The translations under genes were made by a program, and so were the position numbers. DNA of 64,000 bases, taken from positions 868,001 to 932,000 of the forward strand of contig NZ_OY829290.1 in the NCBI RefSeq assembly GCF_963691685.1, in the 5' to 3' direction. Shown in pieces: positions 52,918 through 60,977 of this stretch. The notes under the pieces were generated by a model. It ran no database searches. It was given only the letters and a program-made list of their open reading frames with translations, and was not told where the DNA came from. Every line of letters begins with the position of its first letter. The stretch's first letter is position 1. The DNA is from Thalassovita sp. (GTDB lineage: Bacteria > Pseudomonadota > Alphaproteobacteria > Rhodobacterales > Rhodobacteraceae).

Positions 52918-52940
52918 CGGAGGGGGCACAGCCCTCTCCG
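52918..52940 (+). promoter_or_regulatory. mRNA hairpin after the binding-protein gene
   Basis: A 10-bp stem with one G-U pair (CGGAGGGGGC / GCCCTCTCCG, loop ACA) between the binding-protein stop and the first permease. Same placement as the hairpin after DctP at 38838; expected to raise binding-protein mRNA relative to the permeases. Confidence 0.6.
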
Positions 52941-52970
52941 GTTCCCCAAACTCTCGACCCGGATCCATCG

Positions 52971-53999
52971 ATGAAACATCGTACCTTCTTTTGGTTCTTT
53001 TTGCCGACCGGCCTTGCGATGCTGCTGTTCATCGCGCTGCCTATCGTGTCGGTCATCACCCAGTCGGTTTTTGCACCGCATGAGGCCGTTCTGAAAACGG
53101 TGGAGAACTGTACCCCATTGGTGGGCTGCACCACAGAAACCACCATCGACCAGGAGGCGACCCGCGAAATCCGCGAAGCCCAGCCACTGGGCCGGTTCGT
53201 GGGGCTGGATATCTATCTGGACCGGGGCCACCTGGCGATCGCTGAAGTCGGCGAAGCCTGGCGCAGCAGCGACAGTTTTGGTGACTTCTGGTCCAAGCTG
53301 TTCAACCTGCCGCTCTATCGTGCGCTGGCCTTTACCCTGACATTTACCTTCATTGTGACCCCGATGCTGATTGTGCTGGGCCTGATGATCGCGCTGGCGG
53401 TCAACTCGCTCAATCGTCACTTCAAGGGGCTGATGATCTTCTTCTCGCTGCTGCCAATGATCGTGACGCCGCTGATCGGCTCCTTGATCCTGTTCTGGAT
53501 GGTCGACAGCCGCGGCATCATCGGCTCTGCGCTAGTGGCGCTGGCGGGGGATCCAAACTTCTCCCTCAAAGCCTCAACCGGCCTCACCTGGGTGATGCTG
53601 ATCATCTACGGCGTCTGGCACTCGGCCCCCTTTGCATTCGTGGTCTTCTATGCCGGTCTGCAAACCCTGCCGAAAGACCAGATTGAGGCCGCGCAGATCG
53701 ACGGCGCCAGCCGCTGGCAGCAGATCAAATATGTGGTGGTGCCGCATCTGATGCCGCTGGTCACCTTTGTGGCGCTCATTCAGCTGATGGACAACTTCCG
53801 CGTCTTTGAGCCGGTGGTCGGCTTCAACGCCTCGGCGCATGCGACCTCTCTCAGCTGGATCATCTTCAACGACCTGGGCGGCGAAACACGCCAGCTCTCT
53901 GCGGCCTCGGCCACCTCAGTTCTGACAATCATCGGCGTTGCCATCCTGCTGTCACCGGTTCTGGTGCGCACATGGCGTGACTTTAAGGGCAAAGCATAA
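52971..53999 (+). CDS. CUT1 ABC transporter permease 1
   Basis: 342 aa. TM1 at 6-28 (FFLPTGLAMLLFIALPIVSVI) is followed by a ~90-residue periplasmic insert with two Cys, then the core from LFNLPLYRALAFTLTFTFI. The ATPase-contact EAA loop reads DQIEAAQIDGASRWQQIKYVV. Last codon overlaps the next ATG by one base. Confidence 0.92.
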   Translation: MKHRTFFWFFLPTGLAMLLFIALPIVSVITQSVFAPHEAVLKTVENCTPLVGCTTETTIDQEATREIREAQPLGRFVGLDIYLDRGHLAIAEVGEAWRSSDSFGDFWSKLFNLPLYRALAFTLTFTFIVTPMLIVLGLMIALAVNSLNRHFKGLMIFFSLLPMIVTPLIGSLILFWMVDSRGIIGSALVALAGDPNFSLKASTGLTWVMLIIYGVWHSAPFAFVVFYAGLQTLPKDQIEAAQIDGASRWQQIKYVVVPHLMPLVTFVALIQLMDNFRVFEPVVGFNASAHATSLSWIIFNDLGGETRQLSAASATSVLTIIGVAILLSPVLVRTWRDFKGKA

Positions 54000-54880
54000 T
54001 GGCATCGAAAGCACAAAGACGCCCCATGGGCCTAAGCATTCTGATCTATGGCTTCGTCGGGCTGTGGTTCATCCTTGCGGCCTTTCCGTTCTTCTGGACG
54101 CTCTGGGGATCGTTCAAGGTCGAACTCGACTTTTTCTCGATCGCGGACTGGACCAACGCCATCACCGGCGAACGCACCAAGGCGACCTATGACAGTGCCT
54201 TCACCGGCGCGGCCTATCACGGCGCCTGGGTTCAGGAGGAGTTCTGGCGTAATGTCATCAACACCTTCATCGTCTGCCTGTTTGTGGTCTGCACCTCGCT
54301 GACCATCGGCACGCTGGGCGGCTACGCCCTGTCGCGCAGCTCCTACCGCTATACCTTCTGGCTGCTGATCACCGCGCTGATCTTTAGGGCGATGCCGCCG
54401 ATCACCTTGGTGGCGGGCTATCTGTTGCCGTTCTTTGAATGGAACGTCTGGGGCATCCTGCCCACCACCATCATCGTGCTGGTGGCGATCAACCAGCCCT
54501 TCACCCTGTGGATGCTGCATTCGTTCTTCCAAAACATCCCCAAAGAGCTGGACGAAAGTGCCAAGGTTGACGGTTGCACGCAGTTTCAGGCCTTCCGCCA
54601 TGTGATCGTGCCGGTGATGTGGCCGGGCGTGATCACCACCGGGCTGTTCAGCTTCCTGCTGGCCTACAACGACTTCGCCGTGACCGCGATGCTGCTCAGC
54701 GAAAGCAACCGCACCATGGTTCCGGCCATCGCCGCCTTCCTTGGCACCACTTACACCGAAGGCAACGTGATGTTCGCCGTTGCTGCCGTGGTCTCTGCCA
54801 CCGCACCGCTGTTCGTGCTGGTCATGTTCTTCCAGCGCCAGATCGTCAGCGGTCTGACCGCCGGGGCCGTGAAAGGATGA
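53999..54880 (+). CDS. CUT1 ABC transporter permease 2
   Basis: 293 aa, six helices. EAA loop: IPKELDESAKVDGCTQFQAF. RSSYRYTFWLLITALIFRAMPP and FFQRQIVSGLTAGAVKG are standard for MalG-like subunits. Its stop overlaps the ATG of a 45-codon frame by 4 bp. Confidence 0.92.
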   Translation: MASKAQRRPMGLSILIYGFVGLWFILAAFPFFWTLWGSFKVELDFFSIADWTNAITGERTKATYDSAFTGAAYHGAWVQEEFWRNVINTFIVCLFVVCTSLTIGTLGGYALSRSSYRYTFWLLITALIFRAMPPITLVAGYLLPFFEWNVWGILPTTIIVLVAINQPFTLWMLHSFFQNIPKELDESAKVDGCTQFQAFRHVIVPVMWPGVITTGLFSFLLAYNDFAVTAMLLSESNRTMVPAIAAFLGTTYTEGNVMFAVAAVVSATAPLFVLVMFFQRQIVSGLTAGAVKG

Positions 54881-55014
54881 GCGCCAAAGCCAGACACACC
54901 GCGGTTGGGCGTCACCCAGCGCTCAACCGTATGCCAAGGGACTTTCTCGCAGATCCTTCTCGCTCCCTCCTGCGCAGAACCTCCCTTGGCACTTATGAAG
55001 GATTAAAACGATGA
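54877..55014 (+). CDS. Possible 45-aa small protein in the ABC operon
   Basis: ATG overlaps the permease stop (ATGA) and its own TGA overlaps the ATG of the SnoaL-like gene (ATGA), so the frame fills the gap exactly. The product (MSAKARHTAVGRHPALNRMP...) is basic, without a membrane helix or known domain. The same DNA holds a long stem-loop. It may be a real small protein, a device that couples translation across the gap, or coincidence. Confidence 0.4.
   Translation: MSAKARHTAVGRHPALNRMPRDFLADPSRSLLRRTSLGTYEGLKR
54932..54991 (+). promoter_or_regulatory. 10-bp stem-loop upstream of SnoaL-like gene
   Basis: TGCCAAGGGA and its exact complement TCCCTTGGCA are separated by 40 nt and end 19 bases before the next start codon. 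Could modulate translation or decay between transporter and enzyme genes. Confidence 0.5.
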
Positions 55015-55544
55015 AGGGCTCCCGTCCCGAACAGGCCGTGCTGACCAAAGACACGGATATGAGCAAAACCGAAGAAACCCGCGCCGTCATCGAAGGCATG
55101 GTCGATGGTCTGAACGACCACCGGATCAACGACATTGGCGAGTTCTTCGCCGATGGTTTCCGTTGGCTGGGCAATCAGGGCTGCGGCACCAAAACCGGGC
55201 TGCAGGAATTTCAGGACAATTGGCAGCGCCCGTTCCAGGCGGCCTTTTCCGATAAGGTCTGCATCGATGAGGCGCGCCTTTACATGGGCGAATGGGCCGC
55301 TGCCTTTGGCCGGCAGGAAGCCACCCACTCGGGGGAGTTTCTTGGTATCCCGGCCACCGGCAAGCGGGTTGAGATCCGCTACATGGATTTCTGGAAAGTG
55401 GTCGACGGCAAGATTGTCGACAATTGGGTGAACGTCGATTTCGCCCATGTCGCGGCTCAGCTGGGTGTCGATCTGTTCAATGGGGAAGGCTGGGAAGCCT
55501 TCGATCGCGGGGACCGTGAAGCGCCCCGTCCCAACGCATCCTAA
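55011..55544 (+). CDS. Single-domain SnoaL-like protein (ester-cyclase type)
   Basis: 177 aa from ATG 55011 (GAAGGATTAAAACG); a second ATG at 55059 would give MSKTEETRAV. One NTF2-like domain: VDGLNDHRINDIGEFFADGFRW, HSGEFLGIPATGKRVEIRY, DFWKVVDGKIVDNWVNVDF. The pattern GIPATGKxVxxRxxDFW and GKIxxNW is that of SnoaL polyketide/ester cyclases. The C-terminal ~25 residues are an acidic extension. Reaction unknown. Confidence 0.85.
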   Translation: MKGSRPEQAVLTKDTDMSKTEETRAVIEGMVDGLNDHRINDIGEFFADGFRWLGNQGCGTKTGLQEFQDNWQRPFQAAFSDKVCIDEARLYMGEWAAAFGRQEATHSGEFLGIPATGKRVEIRYMDFWKVVDGKIVDNWVNVDFAHVAAQLGVDLFNGEGWEAFDRGDREAPRPNAS

Positions 55545-55549
55545 ATCGC

Positions 55550-55603
55550 GTCCCGGGCCTGGCCCCGGGACCTCAACGAAGAAGCCCCGGCGCAGCCCGG
55601 GGC
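55550..55603 (+). promoter_or_regulatory. Two consecutive GC hairpins
   Basis: Stem 1: GTCCCGGG / CCCGGGAC (55550-55571). Stem 2: GCCCCGG / CCGGGGC (55584-55603), ending right before AGGAGAAACGG, the ribosome site of the dehydrogenase. Likely mRNA processing or attenuation signals inside the operon. Confidence 0.6.
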
Positions 55604-55616
55604 AGGAGAAACGGAA

Positions 55617-56948
55617 ATGACAATCGAGTATCTGAAACGCGGCAAACCCGAAGCTGATCGCGCCGAGGATGACGCCAAAACCCGCGCCGTTGTTGAGGCG
55701 ACGTTGAAAGACATTGAAGCGCGGGGCGATGCGGCGGTGCGCGACCTGTCAGAGAAGTTTGACAATTACTCCCCCGCCTCCTTCCGGCTGAGTGAGGCAG
55801 AGATCGCGGCGCTGATCGCCTCGCTGTCAAAGCGTGAGCTGGCTGACATCAAGTTTGCCCAGGAACAGGTGCGCAACTTCGCGCAGGCGCAGCGCGACTC
55901 GATGCTGGATATTGAGGTGGAAACCATGCCCGGCGTGATCCTCGGGCATAAAAACATCCCGGTGCAATCTGTCGGCTGCTACGTGCCCGGCGGCAAGTTC
56001 CCGATGGTGGCTTCAGCCCATATGTCGGTCGCCACCGCCTCGGTCGCAGGCGTGCCCCGCATTATCGCCTGCACCCCGCCGTTTCAGGGCAAACCCAACG
56101 CGGCCGTGATTGCGGCGATGCATCTGGGCGGCGCGCATGAGATCTATGTGATGGGCGGCATTCAGGCCATCGGCGCCATGGCGCTGGGCACGGAAACCAT
56201 CGATCCGGTCCATATGCTGGTGGGCCCCGGCAACGCCTTTGTGGCCGAAGCCAAACGCCAGCTTTTCGGCCGCGTGGGCATCGACCTGTTCGCGGGGCCA
56301 ACCGAAACCATGGTGATCGCAGATGAGACCGCCGCCGATGGCGAACTTTGCGCGACTGACCTCTTGGGCCAGGCCGAACATGGCTACAACAGCCCCTGCG
56401 TGCTGCTGACCAACAGCCGCAAACTGGCCGAAGACACCCTGGCCGAGGTTGATCGCCTCTTGGGGATCCTACCCACCGCCGACACCGCCCGCGTCAGCTG
56501 GGAAGAATATGGTGAGGTGATCGTCTGTGACACCTATGAGGAAATGCTGCAGGTGGCGGATGAGATTGCCTCGGAACATGTGCAGGTGATGACCGATCGC
56601 GATGACTGGTTCCTGGACAATATGACCTGTTACGGCGCGCTGTTCCTCGGGCCACGCACCAATGTCTCCAACGGGGATAAGGTGATCGGCACCAACCATA
56701 CGCTGCCAACCAAAAAGGCGGGCCGCTATACCGGTGGCCTCTGGGTTGGGAAGTACCTGAAAACCCACAGCTATCAGAAGGTCACCACCGATGAGGCAGC
56801 CACGTTGATCGGCGAATATGGCTCACGTCTGTGTATGCTTGAGGGCTTCGTCGGCCACGCCGAGCAATGCAACATCCGCGTCCGCCGCTACGGGGGCATC
56901 AACGTGCCCTACGGCGAAGGCGCTCCTTACCGTGAGGCGGCGGAGTAA
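55617..56948 (+). CDS. Histidinol-dehydrogenase-family oxidoreductase
   Basis: 443 aa, zinc- and NAD-dependent. HisD fold: [46 protein letters not shown] and the zinc motif [12 protein letters not shown]. The late block [19 protein letters not shown] matches the branch that includes HpsN (2,3-dihydroxypropanesulfonate 3-dehydrogenase) rather than true HisD, which continues with other His residues. Such enzymes take a primary alcohol to the acid in two NAD-dependent steps. No sulfonate genes occur here, so the substrate is probably another polyol or hydroxymethyl compound. Confidence 0.88.
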   Translation: MTIEYLKRGKPEADRAEDDAKTRAVVEATLKDIEARGDAAVRDLSEKFDNYSPASFRLSEAEIAALIASLSKRELADIKFAQEQVRNFAQAQRDSMLDIEVETMPGVILGHKNIPVQSVGCYVPGGKFPMVASAHMSVATASVAGVPRIIACTPPFQGKPNAAVIAAMHLGGAHEIYVMGGIQAIGAMALGTETIDPVHMLVGPGNAFVAEAKRQLFGRVGIDLFAGPTETMVIADETAADGELCATDLLGQAEHGYNSPCVLLTNSRKLAEDTLAEVDRLLGILPTADTARVSWEEYGEVIVCDTYEEMLQVADEIASEHVQVMTDRDDWFLDNMTCYGALFLGPRTNVSNGDKVIGTNHTLPTKKAGRYTGGLWVGKYLKTHSYQKVTTDEAATLIGEYGSRLCMLEGFVGHAEQCNIRVRRYGGINVPYGEGAPYREAAE

Positions 56949-56958
56949 ACAAAAGGGG

Positions 56959-56978
56959 GCGAGGGGCCAGCCCCTCGC
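56959..56978 (+). promoter_or_regulatory. GC hairpin after the dehydrogenase gene
   Basis: GCGAGGGG / CCCCTCGC with loop CCAG, ten bases after the stop; no T-tract, and the next gene starts 25 bp on, so more likely an mRNA-stability element than a full terminator. Confidence 0.5.
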
Positions 56979-57002
56979 GCTCCCCGGAGTAGTTTTGGCA
57001 AG

Positions 57003-58061
57003 ATGAAAATGGACCAACACACGCATCACAAGGCGCTGATCCAAAGCTTCCGGCAGGCAGCTTATGATTTTGATGCCCCTGCTGTGACCGCTGCGCTGCA
57101 GGACCTGCTGGCGCCGGATGCTGTGGTGCGGCTGGGCCATCCCTTGGGCGAAATGACGGGGCCTCAGGCGTTTTTTGAACGCGCCTATGCGCCGCTGTTG
57201 CAGGCCGTGCCGGATCTGGAACGGCGCGACTATATCGTCATGGCCGGGACCGATGATCAGGGCCAAAACTGGGTCGGTTGCGCCGGCAGCTATATGGGGG
57301 TGTTCACCGCCCCTTGGCTAGATATCCCGCCCACCGGCCATCTGACCGCCATGCGCTATCACGAGTTCTTCCGCTTCGAGGCGGGCAATGTTGTTGAGGT
57401 GCAGGTGCTTTGGGACATCCCTGAGGTGATGATGCAGGCCGGCGCCTGGCCGATGGCACCCGCGCTTGGCAAAGACTGGCATGTGCCGGGGCCTGCCACT
57501 CAGGATGGGCTGGTGCCGGGGCCTTATGATGCGGCGCAGGGGCAGGCAAGTTGTCAGTTGATTGTCGATATGTTGCAGGCGCTGGTGCGTCACCCGGCGG
57601 ATCCGGATCCTAAGGCCATGGAAATGGAACGGTTTTGGGATAAGCGCATGAATTGGTACGGCCCTGCGGGTATCGGCACCGCGCGCGGACATGCCGGGTT
57701 TCGCAACTGGCACCAGATCCCATTTCTGAACGCCATGCCGGACCGCGGACAGCATGAGGGAGAGGTGACGCATCATTTCTTTGGTGATGGCAATTACGCG
57801 GCGGTCACCGGCTGGCCCAATATGATGCAGACCCTGTCCCAAGACGGCTGGATGGGCATTGCCCCGGCGGGACGCAAGATCTCCCTTCGGTCTCTGGATT
57901 TCTGGCGGGTTGAGGGCGGCAAGATCCGCGAAAACTGGGTCTTGGTCGATCTCTTGGACGTCTACCGGCAATTGGGTGTGGACGTTTTTGCGCGATTGCG
58001 TGAATTCAATAAAGCGCGCAGCATGGCGCGCTTGAATATCCCGGATGGAATGACCCAATGA
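57003..58061 (+). CDS. Two-domain SnoaL/NTF2-like protein 2
   Basis: 352 aa. Domain 1 (about 1-150): LLAPDAVVRLGHPLGEMTG, GVFTAPWLDIPPTGH, LWDIPEVMMQAGAWP. Domain 2 (about 190-330): RMNWYGPAGIGTARGH, GDGNYAAVTGWPN, DFWRVEGGKIRENWVLVD and LDVYRQLGVDVFAR. Each block has a counterpart in the protein at 49413, so the two are paralogues that may form a complex or act in sequence. ATG at 57009 is an alternative start. The stop overlaps the SDR start (ATGA). Confidence 0.8.
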   Translation: MKMDQHTHHKALIQSFRQAAYDFDAPAVTAALQDLLAPDAVVRLGHPLGEMTGPQAFFERAYAPLLQAVPDLERRDYIVMAGTDDQGQNWVGCAGSYMGVFTAPWLDIPPTGHLTAMRYHEFFRFEAGNVVEVQVLWDIPEVMMQAGAWPMAPALGKDWHVPGPATQDGLVPGPYDAAQGQASCQLIVDMLQALVRHPADPDPKAMEMERFWDKRMNWYGPAGIGTARGHAGFRNWHQIPFLNAMPDRGQHEGEVTHHFFGDGNYAAVTGWPNMMQTLSQDGWMGIAPAGRKISLRSLDFWRVEGGKIRENWVLVDLLDVYRQLGVDVFARLREFNKARSMARLNIPDGMTQ

Positions 58062-58822
58062 TAGATCTGCCCCGCACCCCTTCGTTTTCACTCAGCGGCA
58101 AACGTGCCCTTGTCACTGGCGCCTCCTCAGGCATCGGGCAGGGCTGCGCTGTGGCGCTGGCCGAGGCGGGCGCGCATGTGATCTGCGCCGCGCGTGGGGG
58201 TGACAAACTGACAGAAACTGTCACCGCGATGCAGGCTGCGGGATATAGCGCTGAGGTGCTGCAACTGGATCAGAGCGATCTGACAGCAGTGGCGGCGGCG
58301 GTGGCCGATCGGGACCTAGACATCGTCGTGAACTCCGCCGGGCTGGCGCGGCATACGCCTGCGATTGACACCACGCCCGAGGACTACGATGCAGCGATGG
58401 GGTTGAACCTGCGTTCGGCCTATTTCCTGTCGGCCTATGCTGCCAAGGCGATGATGGCGGCGGGCAAGAAGGGGTCAATCATCCATATCTCCAGCCAGAT
58501 GGGCCATGTTGGCGGGGTGGACCGCGCGGTCTACTGCGCCTCCAAACATGGGCTGGAAGGTATGGTGAAATCCATGGCCATCGAATGGGGCCCGTCGCAG
58601 ATCCGCATCAACACGGTCTGCCCAACCTTTATTCGCACGCCCCTAACCGCACAGACGTTTGAACGGCCAGACCGCAAGGCCTGGGTGGAGGAGAAGATCA
58701 AGCTGGGCCGCATTGGCGAGGTCGAGGATATCATGGGGGCTGTGGTTTACCTGGCCTCTGACGCCTCGGCGCTGGTCACCGGCACCTCGATGTTAATTGA
58801 CGGCGGGTGGACGGCAGACTGA
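58058..58822 (+). CDS. Short-chain dehydrogenase/reductase
   Basis: 254 aa classical SDR: cofactor loop VTGASSGIGQGCAVALAEAG, NSAGLARHTPAI, catalytic Ser in IHISSQMGHVGG, Tyr/Lys in YCASKHGLEGMVK, and the end LVTGTSMLIDGGW. Oxidises a secondary alcohol or reduces a ketone, probably on the path from the imported compound. Start overlaps the SnoaL-like gene; stop overlaps the LacI start (TGATG). Confidence 0.9.
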   Translation: MIDLPRTPSFSLSGKRALVTGASSGIGQGCAVALAEAGAHVICAARGGDKLTETVTAMQAAGYSAEVLQLDQSDLTAVAAAVADRDLDIVVNSAGLARHTPAIDTTPEDYDAAMGLNLRSAYFLSAYAAKAMMAAGKKGSIIHISSQMGHVGGVDRAVYCASKHGLEGMVKSMAIEWGPSQIRINTVCPTFIRTPLTAQTFERPDRKAWVEEKIKLGRIGEVEDIMGAVVYLASDASALVTGTSMLIDGGWTAD

Positions 58823-59850
58823 TGAGCGCAAGTAAAGTCACCTCCACCGAAGTGGCCCGCCGCGCGGGCGTCAGCCAATCCGCGGTCAGCCGGGTATTCA
58901 CGCCCGGTGCGTCGGCCTCCAAGGCGACGATTGCCAAGGTGCGCAAAGCCGCCGAAGAGCTGGGCTACCGCCCCAACAACCTGGCCCGCGCCATGGTGTC
59001 CGGCAAAAGCCGGATCATCGGGCTGGTCGTGGCCTATCTGGAAAACCAGTTCTATCCGATTGTGCTGGAAAAACTGTCAAACGCCCTGCAGGAACAGGGC
59101 TATCACATCCTGATTTTCACCGCGCCGAACTCCTCGGACGGGGTTGAATCGGTCATTCAGGACCTGATGGACTATCAGGTGGATGGCATTGTTGCCGCGT
59201 CGGTTTCGCTGTCCTCGGATCTGGCCGAACGGGCGACGCAGGCGGGCATTCCGGTTGTTCTGTTCAACCGGGGTCAGGATCACAGCCCCTTTGTTGAGGT
59301 GACCTCGGACAATATCGCGGGCGGGCGTCAGGTGGCCAATTTCTTGCTGGCGGGCGGGCATCAGCGGATCGCCCATATCTCAGGCTGGCAGGGCAGCTCC
59401 ACCGGGCGGGAACGTCAGCATGGGTTTCATGCAGGGCTCGCGGCGGCTGGGGCCGCGTCGGTGGCAACGCTTGATGGCATGTACAGCCGCGAGGTGGCGA
59501 TGGAATGTGCCGATCGCTTGCTGAAGGAACATGATCCCGACGCGATCTTTGTTGGTAATGATCACATGGCCTTTGCGGTGATCGACCACCTGCGCCGGCA
59601 GGGGGTTGAGGTCGGCCGTGAGGTTTCGGTGGTTGGCTATGATGACGTGCCCATGGCCGCCTGGGACGCCTATGACCTGACGACGATCCGTCAGCCTGTG
59701 AACCAGATGGTGGAGGCGACAGTGTCTGCGCTGATGGCCCATATCGACAATCCAAATGCCGCAACCCCGCGCCGTGAGACCATTGATGGACCACTGATCG
59801 TGCGCGGGTCCGCCCGAAAACCAGAAGGATGGCTAGATGAAGGGGTTTGA
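58822..59850 (+). CDS. LacI-family transcriptional regulator
   Basis: 342 aa from ATG 58822. N-terminal helix-turn-helix STEVARRAGVSQSAVSRVF, hinge ELGYRPNNLARAM, then a ribose-binding-protein-like effector domain (IIGLVVAYLENQFYPIVLE, VVLFNRGQDHSPFVEVTSD, AIFVGNDHMAFAVIDHL, VVGYDDVPMAAWDAYDLTTI). Likely represses the divergent promoters at 50.4 kb through the TGCATACGTATGCA palindromes until the substrate binds. Being inside the operon, it would be autoregulated. It overlaps the next gene by 14 bp. Confidence 0.93.
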   Translation: MSASKVTSTEVARRAGVSQSAVSRVFTPGASASKATIAKVRKAAEELGYRPNNLARAMVSGKSRIIGLVVAYLENQFYPIVLEKLSNALQEQGYHILIFTAPNSSDGVESVIQDLMDYQVDGIVAASVSLSSDLAERATQAGIPVVLFNRGQDHSPFVEVTSDNIAGGRQVANFLLAGGHQRIAHISGWQGSSTGRERQHGFHAGLAAAGAASVATLDGMYSREVAMECADRLLKEHDPDAIFVGNDHMAFAVIDHLRRQGVEVGREVSVVGYDDVPMAAWDAYDLTTIRQPVNQMVEATVSALMAHIDNPNAATPRRETIDGPLIVRGSARKPEGWLDEGV

Positions 59851-60826
59851 TCCCAAATTCACCGATTTCCCAGACTATATCGTCGGGATCACCAAGGAGA
59901 TCTGGGAAGATCGCGGCCTTGCAACCCTGCATGACTATTATGCGTCCGACATCGTGGTGCGGATGCCCGGATCGGTCTCAACCGGCAATCAAGGGGTGAT
60001 TGCCGCCACCGCTGCAACATTGGCAGAGTTTCCCGACCGCACCCTTTTGGGCGAAGACGTCATCTGGTCCGGCACGCCGGAAGAGGGCATGCTGTCGAGC
60101 CACCGGATCATGTCCACCGCGACCCATCTGGGGGACGGGATGTTTGGGCCGGCGACGGGCAAGAAACTGGCCTACCGGATTTTGGCTGATTGCCATGCCA
60201 AGAATAACGCCATCGATGATGAATGGCTGATTCGTGACAACGGCGCGGTGGTGCGCCAGATGGGCTGGGATCCCAAGGATTTCACCCGCGATCTGATCGC
60301 GCGCGAAGGCGGGCCTGAGGCCTGTGTGAAGCCGCTGACACCTGCCAATGACCTTGAGGGGCCTTATAAGGGGCGCGGCAATGACAATGCTTGGGGCCAG
60401 CGCCATGCCGATCTGCTAAGCGCCATGATGGCAGCAGATATGGCGGCGGTTGAGCGTGAATATGATCGCGCCGTGCAAACCGAATACCCCGGCGGCGCCT
60501 CCGGCCACAGCTGGGATCCGGTGGACCGGTTCTGGATGTCGCTGCGCGCGGCCATGCCTTCGGCCAAGTTTACGATCCATCATCAGATTGGCCGCGATGA
60601 TCCCAACATGCCGCCCCGTTCGGCCCTGCGTTGGAGCCTGCACGGCAAACACGATGGCTGGGGCTGTTTTGGCGCGCCGACGGGGGCTGAGCTTTATGTG
60701 CTGGGCATCAGCCACGCCGAATGGGGCGAGTTGATTGGCGGCCAGATCAAGCTGCGCCGCGAATGGACGCTGTTTGATGAAACCGCCGTTTGGAAGCAGA
60801 TCCTGCTGCACAGCGGGGACCTCTGA
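59837..60826 (+). CDS. Two-domain SnoaL/NTF2-like protein 3
   Basis: 329 aa, also with two NTF2-like halves but more distant from the other two: LATLHDYYASDIVVRMPGSVSTG, EDVIWSGTPEEGMLSSHRI, FGPATGKKLAYRILADC, then VDRFWMSLRAAMPSAKFTIHH and GAPTGAELYVLGISHAEW, LRREWTLFDETAVWKQ. The His in SSHRIM and LADCHAKN are candidate catalytic residues by position only. It starts within the LacI gene, so it is tightly coupled. Confidence 0.78.
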   Translation: MKGFDPKFTDFPDYIVGITKEIWEDRGLATLHDYYASDIVVRMPGSVSTGNQGVIAATAATLAEFPDRTLLGEDVIWSGTPEEGMLSSHRIMSTATHLGDGMFGPATGKKLAYRILADCHAKNNAIDDEWLIRDNGAVVRQMGWDPKDFTRDLIAREGGPEACVKPLTPANDLEGPYKGRGNDNAWGQRHADLLSAMMAADMAAVEREYDRAVQTEYPGGASGHSWDPVDRFWMSLRAAMPSAKFTIHHQIGRDDPNMPPRSALRWSLHGKHDGWGCFGAPTGAELYVLGISHAEWGELIGGQIKLRREWTLFDETAVWKQILLHSGDL

Positions 60827-60934
60827 GTGAGCCTTGGAACCTCATATCTGGATGCCAGTCAGGCGGGGCGGCGGGCACATGCCTTCTTTGCGTCGCGACG
60901 GGCACGGCGGCTGAACAACCGCCCACCGGGAAGA

Positions 60935-60957
60935 TGGGTTTGATCCATTCAAACCCA
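60935..60957. promoter_or_regulatory. 9-bp palindrome upstream of the bicupin gene
   Basis: TGGGTTTGA, loop TCCAT, TCAAACCCA in the 150-bp gap before ATG 60978. It is either an operator for a separate regulator or a leader hairpin; it differs from the LacI-type operator. The ribosome site CACAGGAGAA follows. Confidence 0.5.
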
Positions 60958-60977
60958 ACTTTCACAGGAGAACAGAC

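Noticed and set aside
55617..56948. Calling the locus a dihydroxypropanesulfonate (DHPS) operon from the HpsN-like gene
   Set aside because: No sulfolactate dehydrogenase/lyase, sulfonate TRAP or sulfite export genes are present, and the enzyme set points elsewhere.
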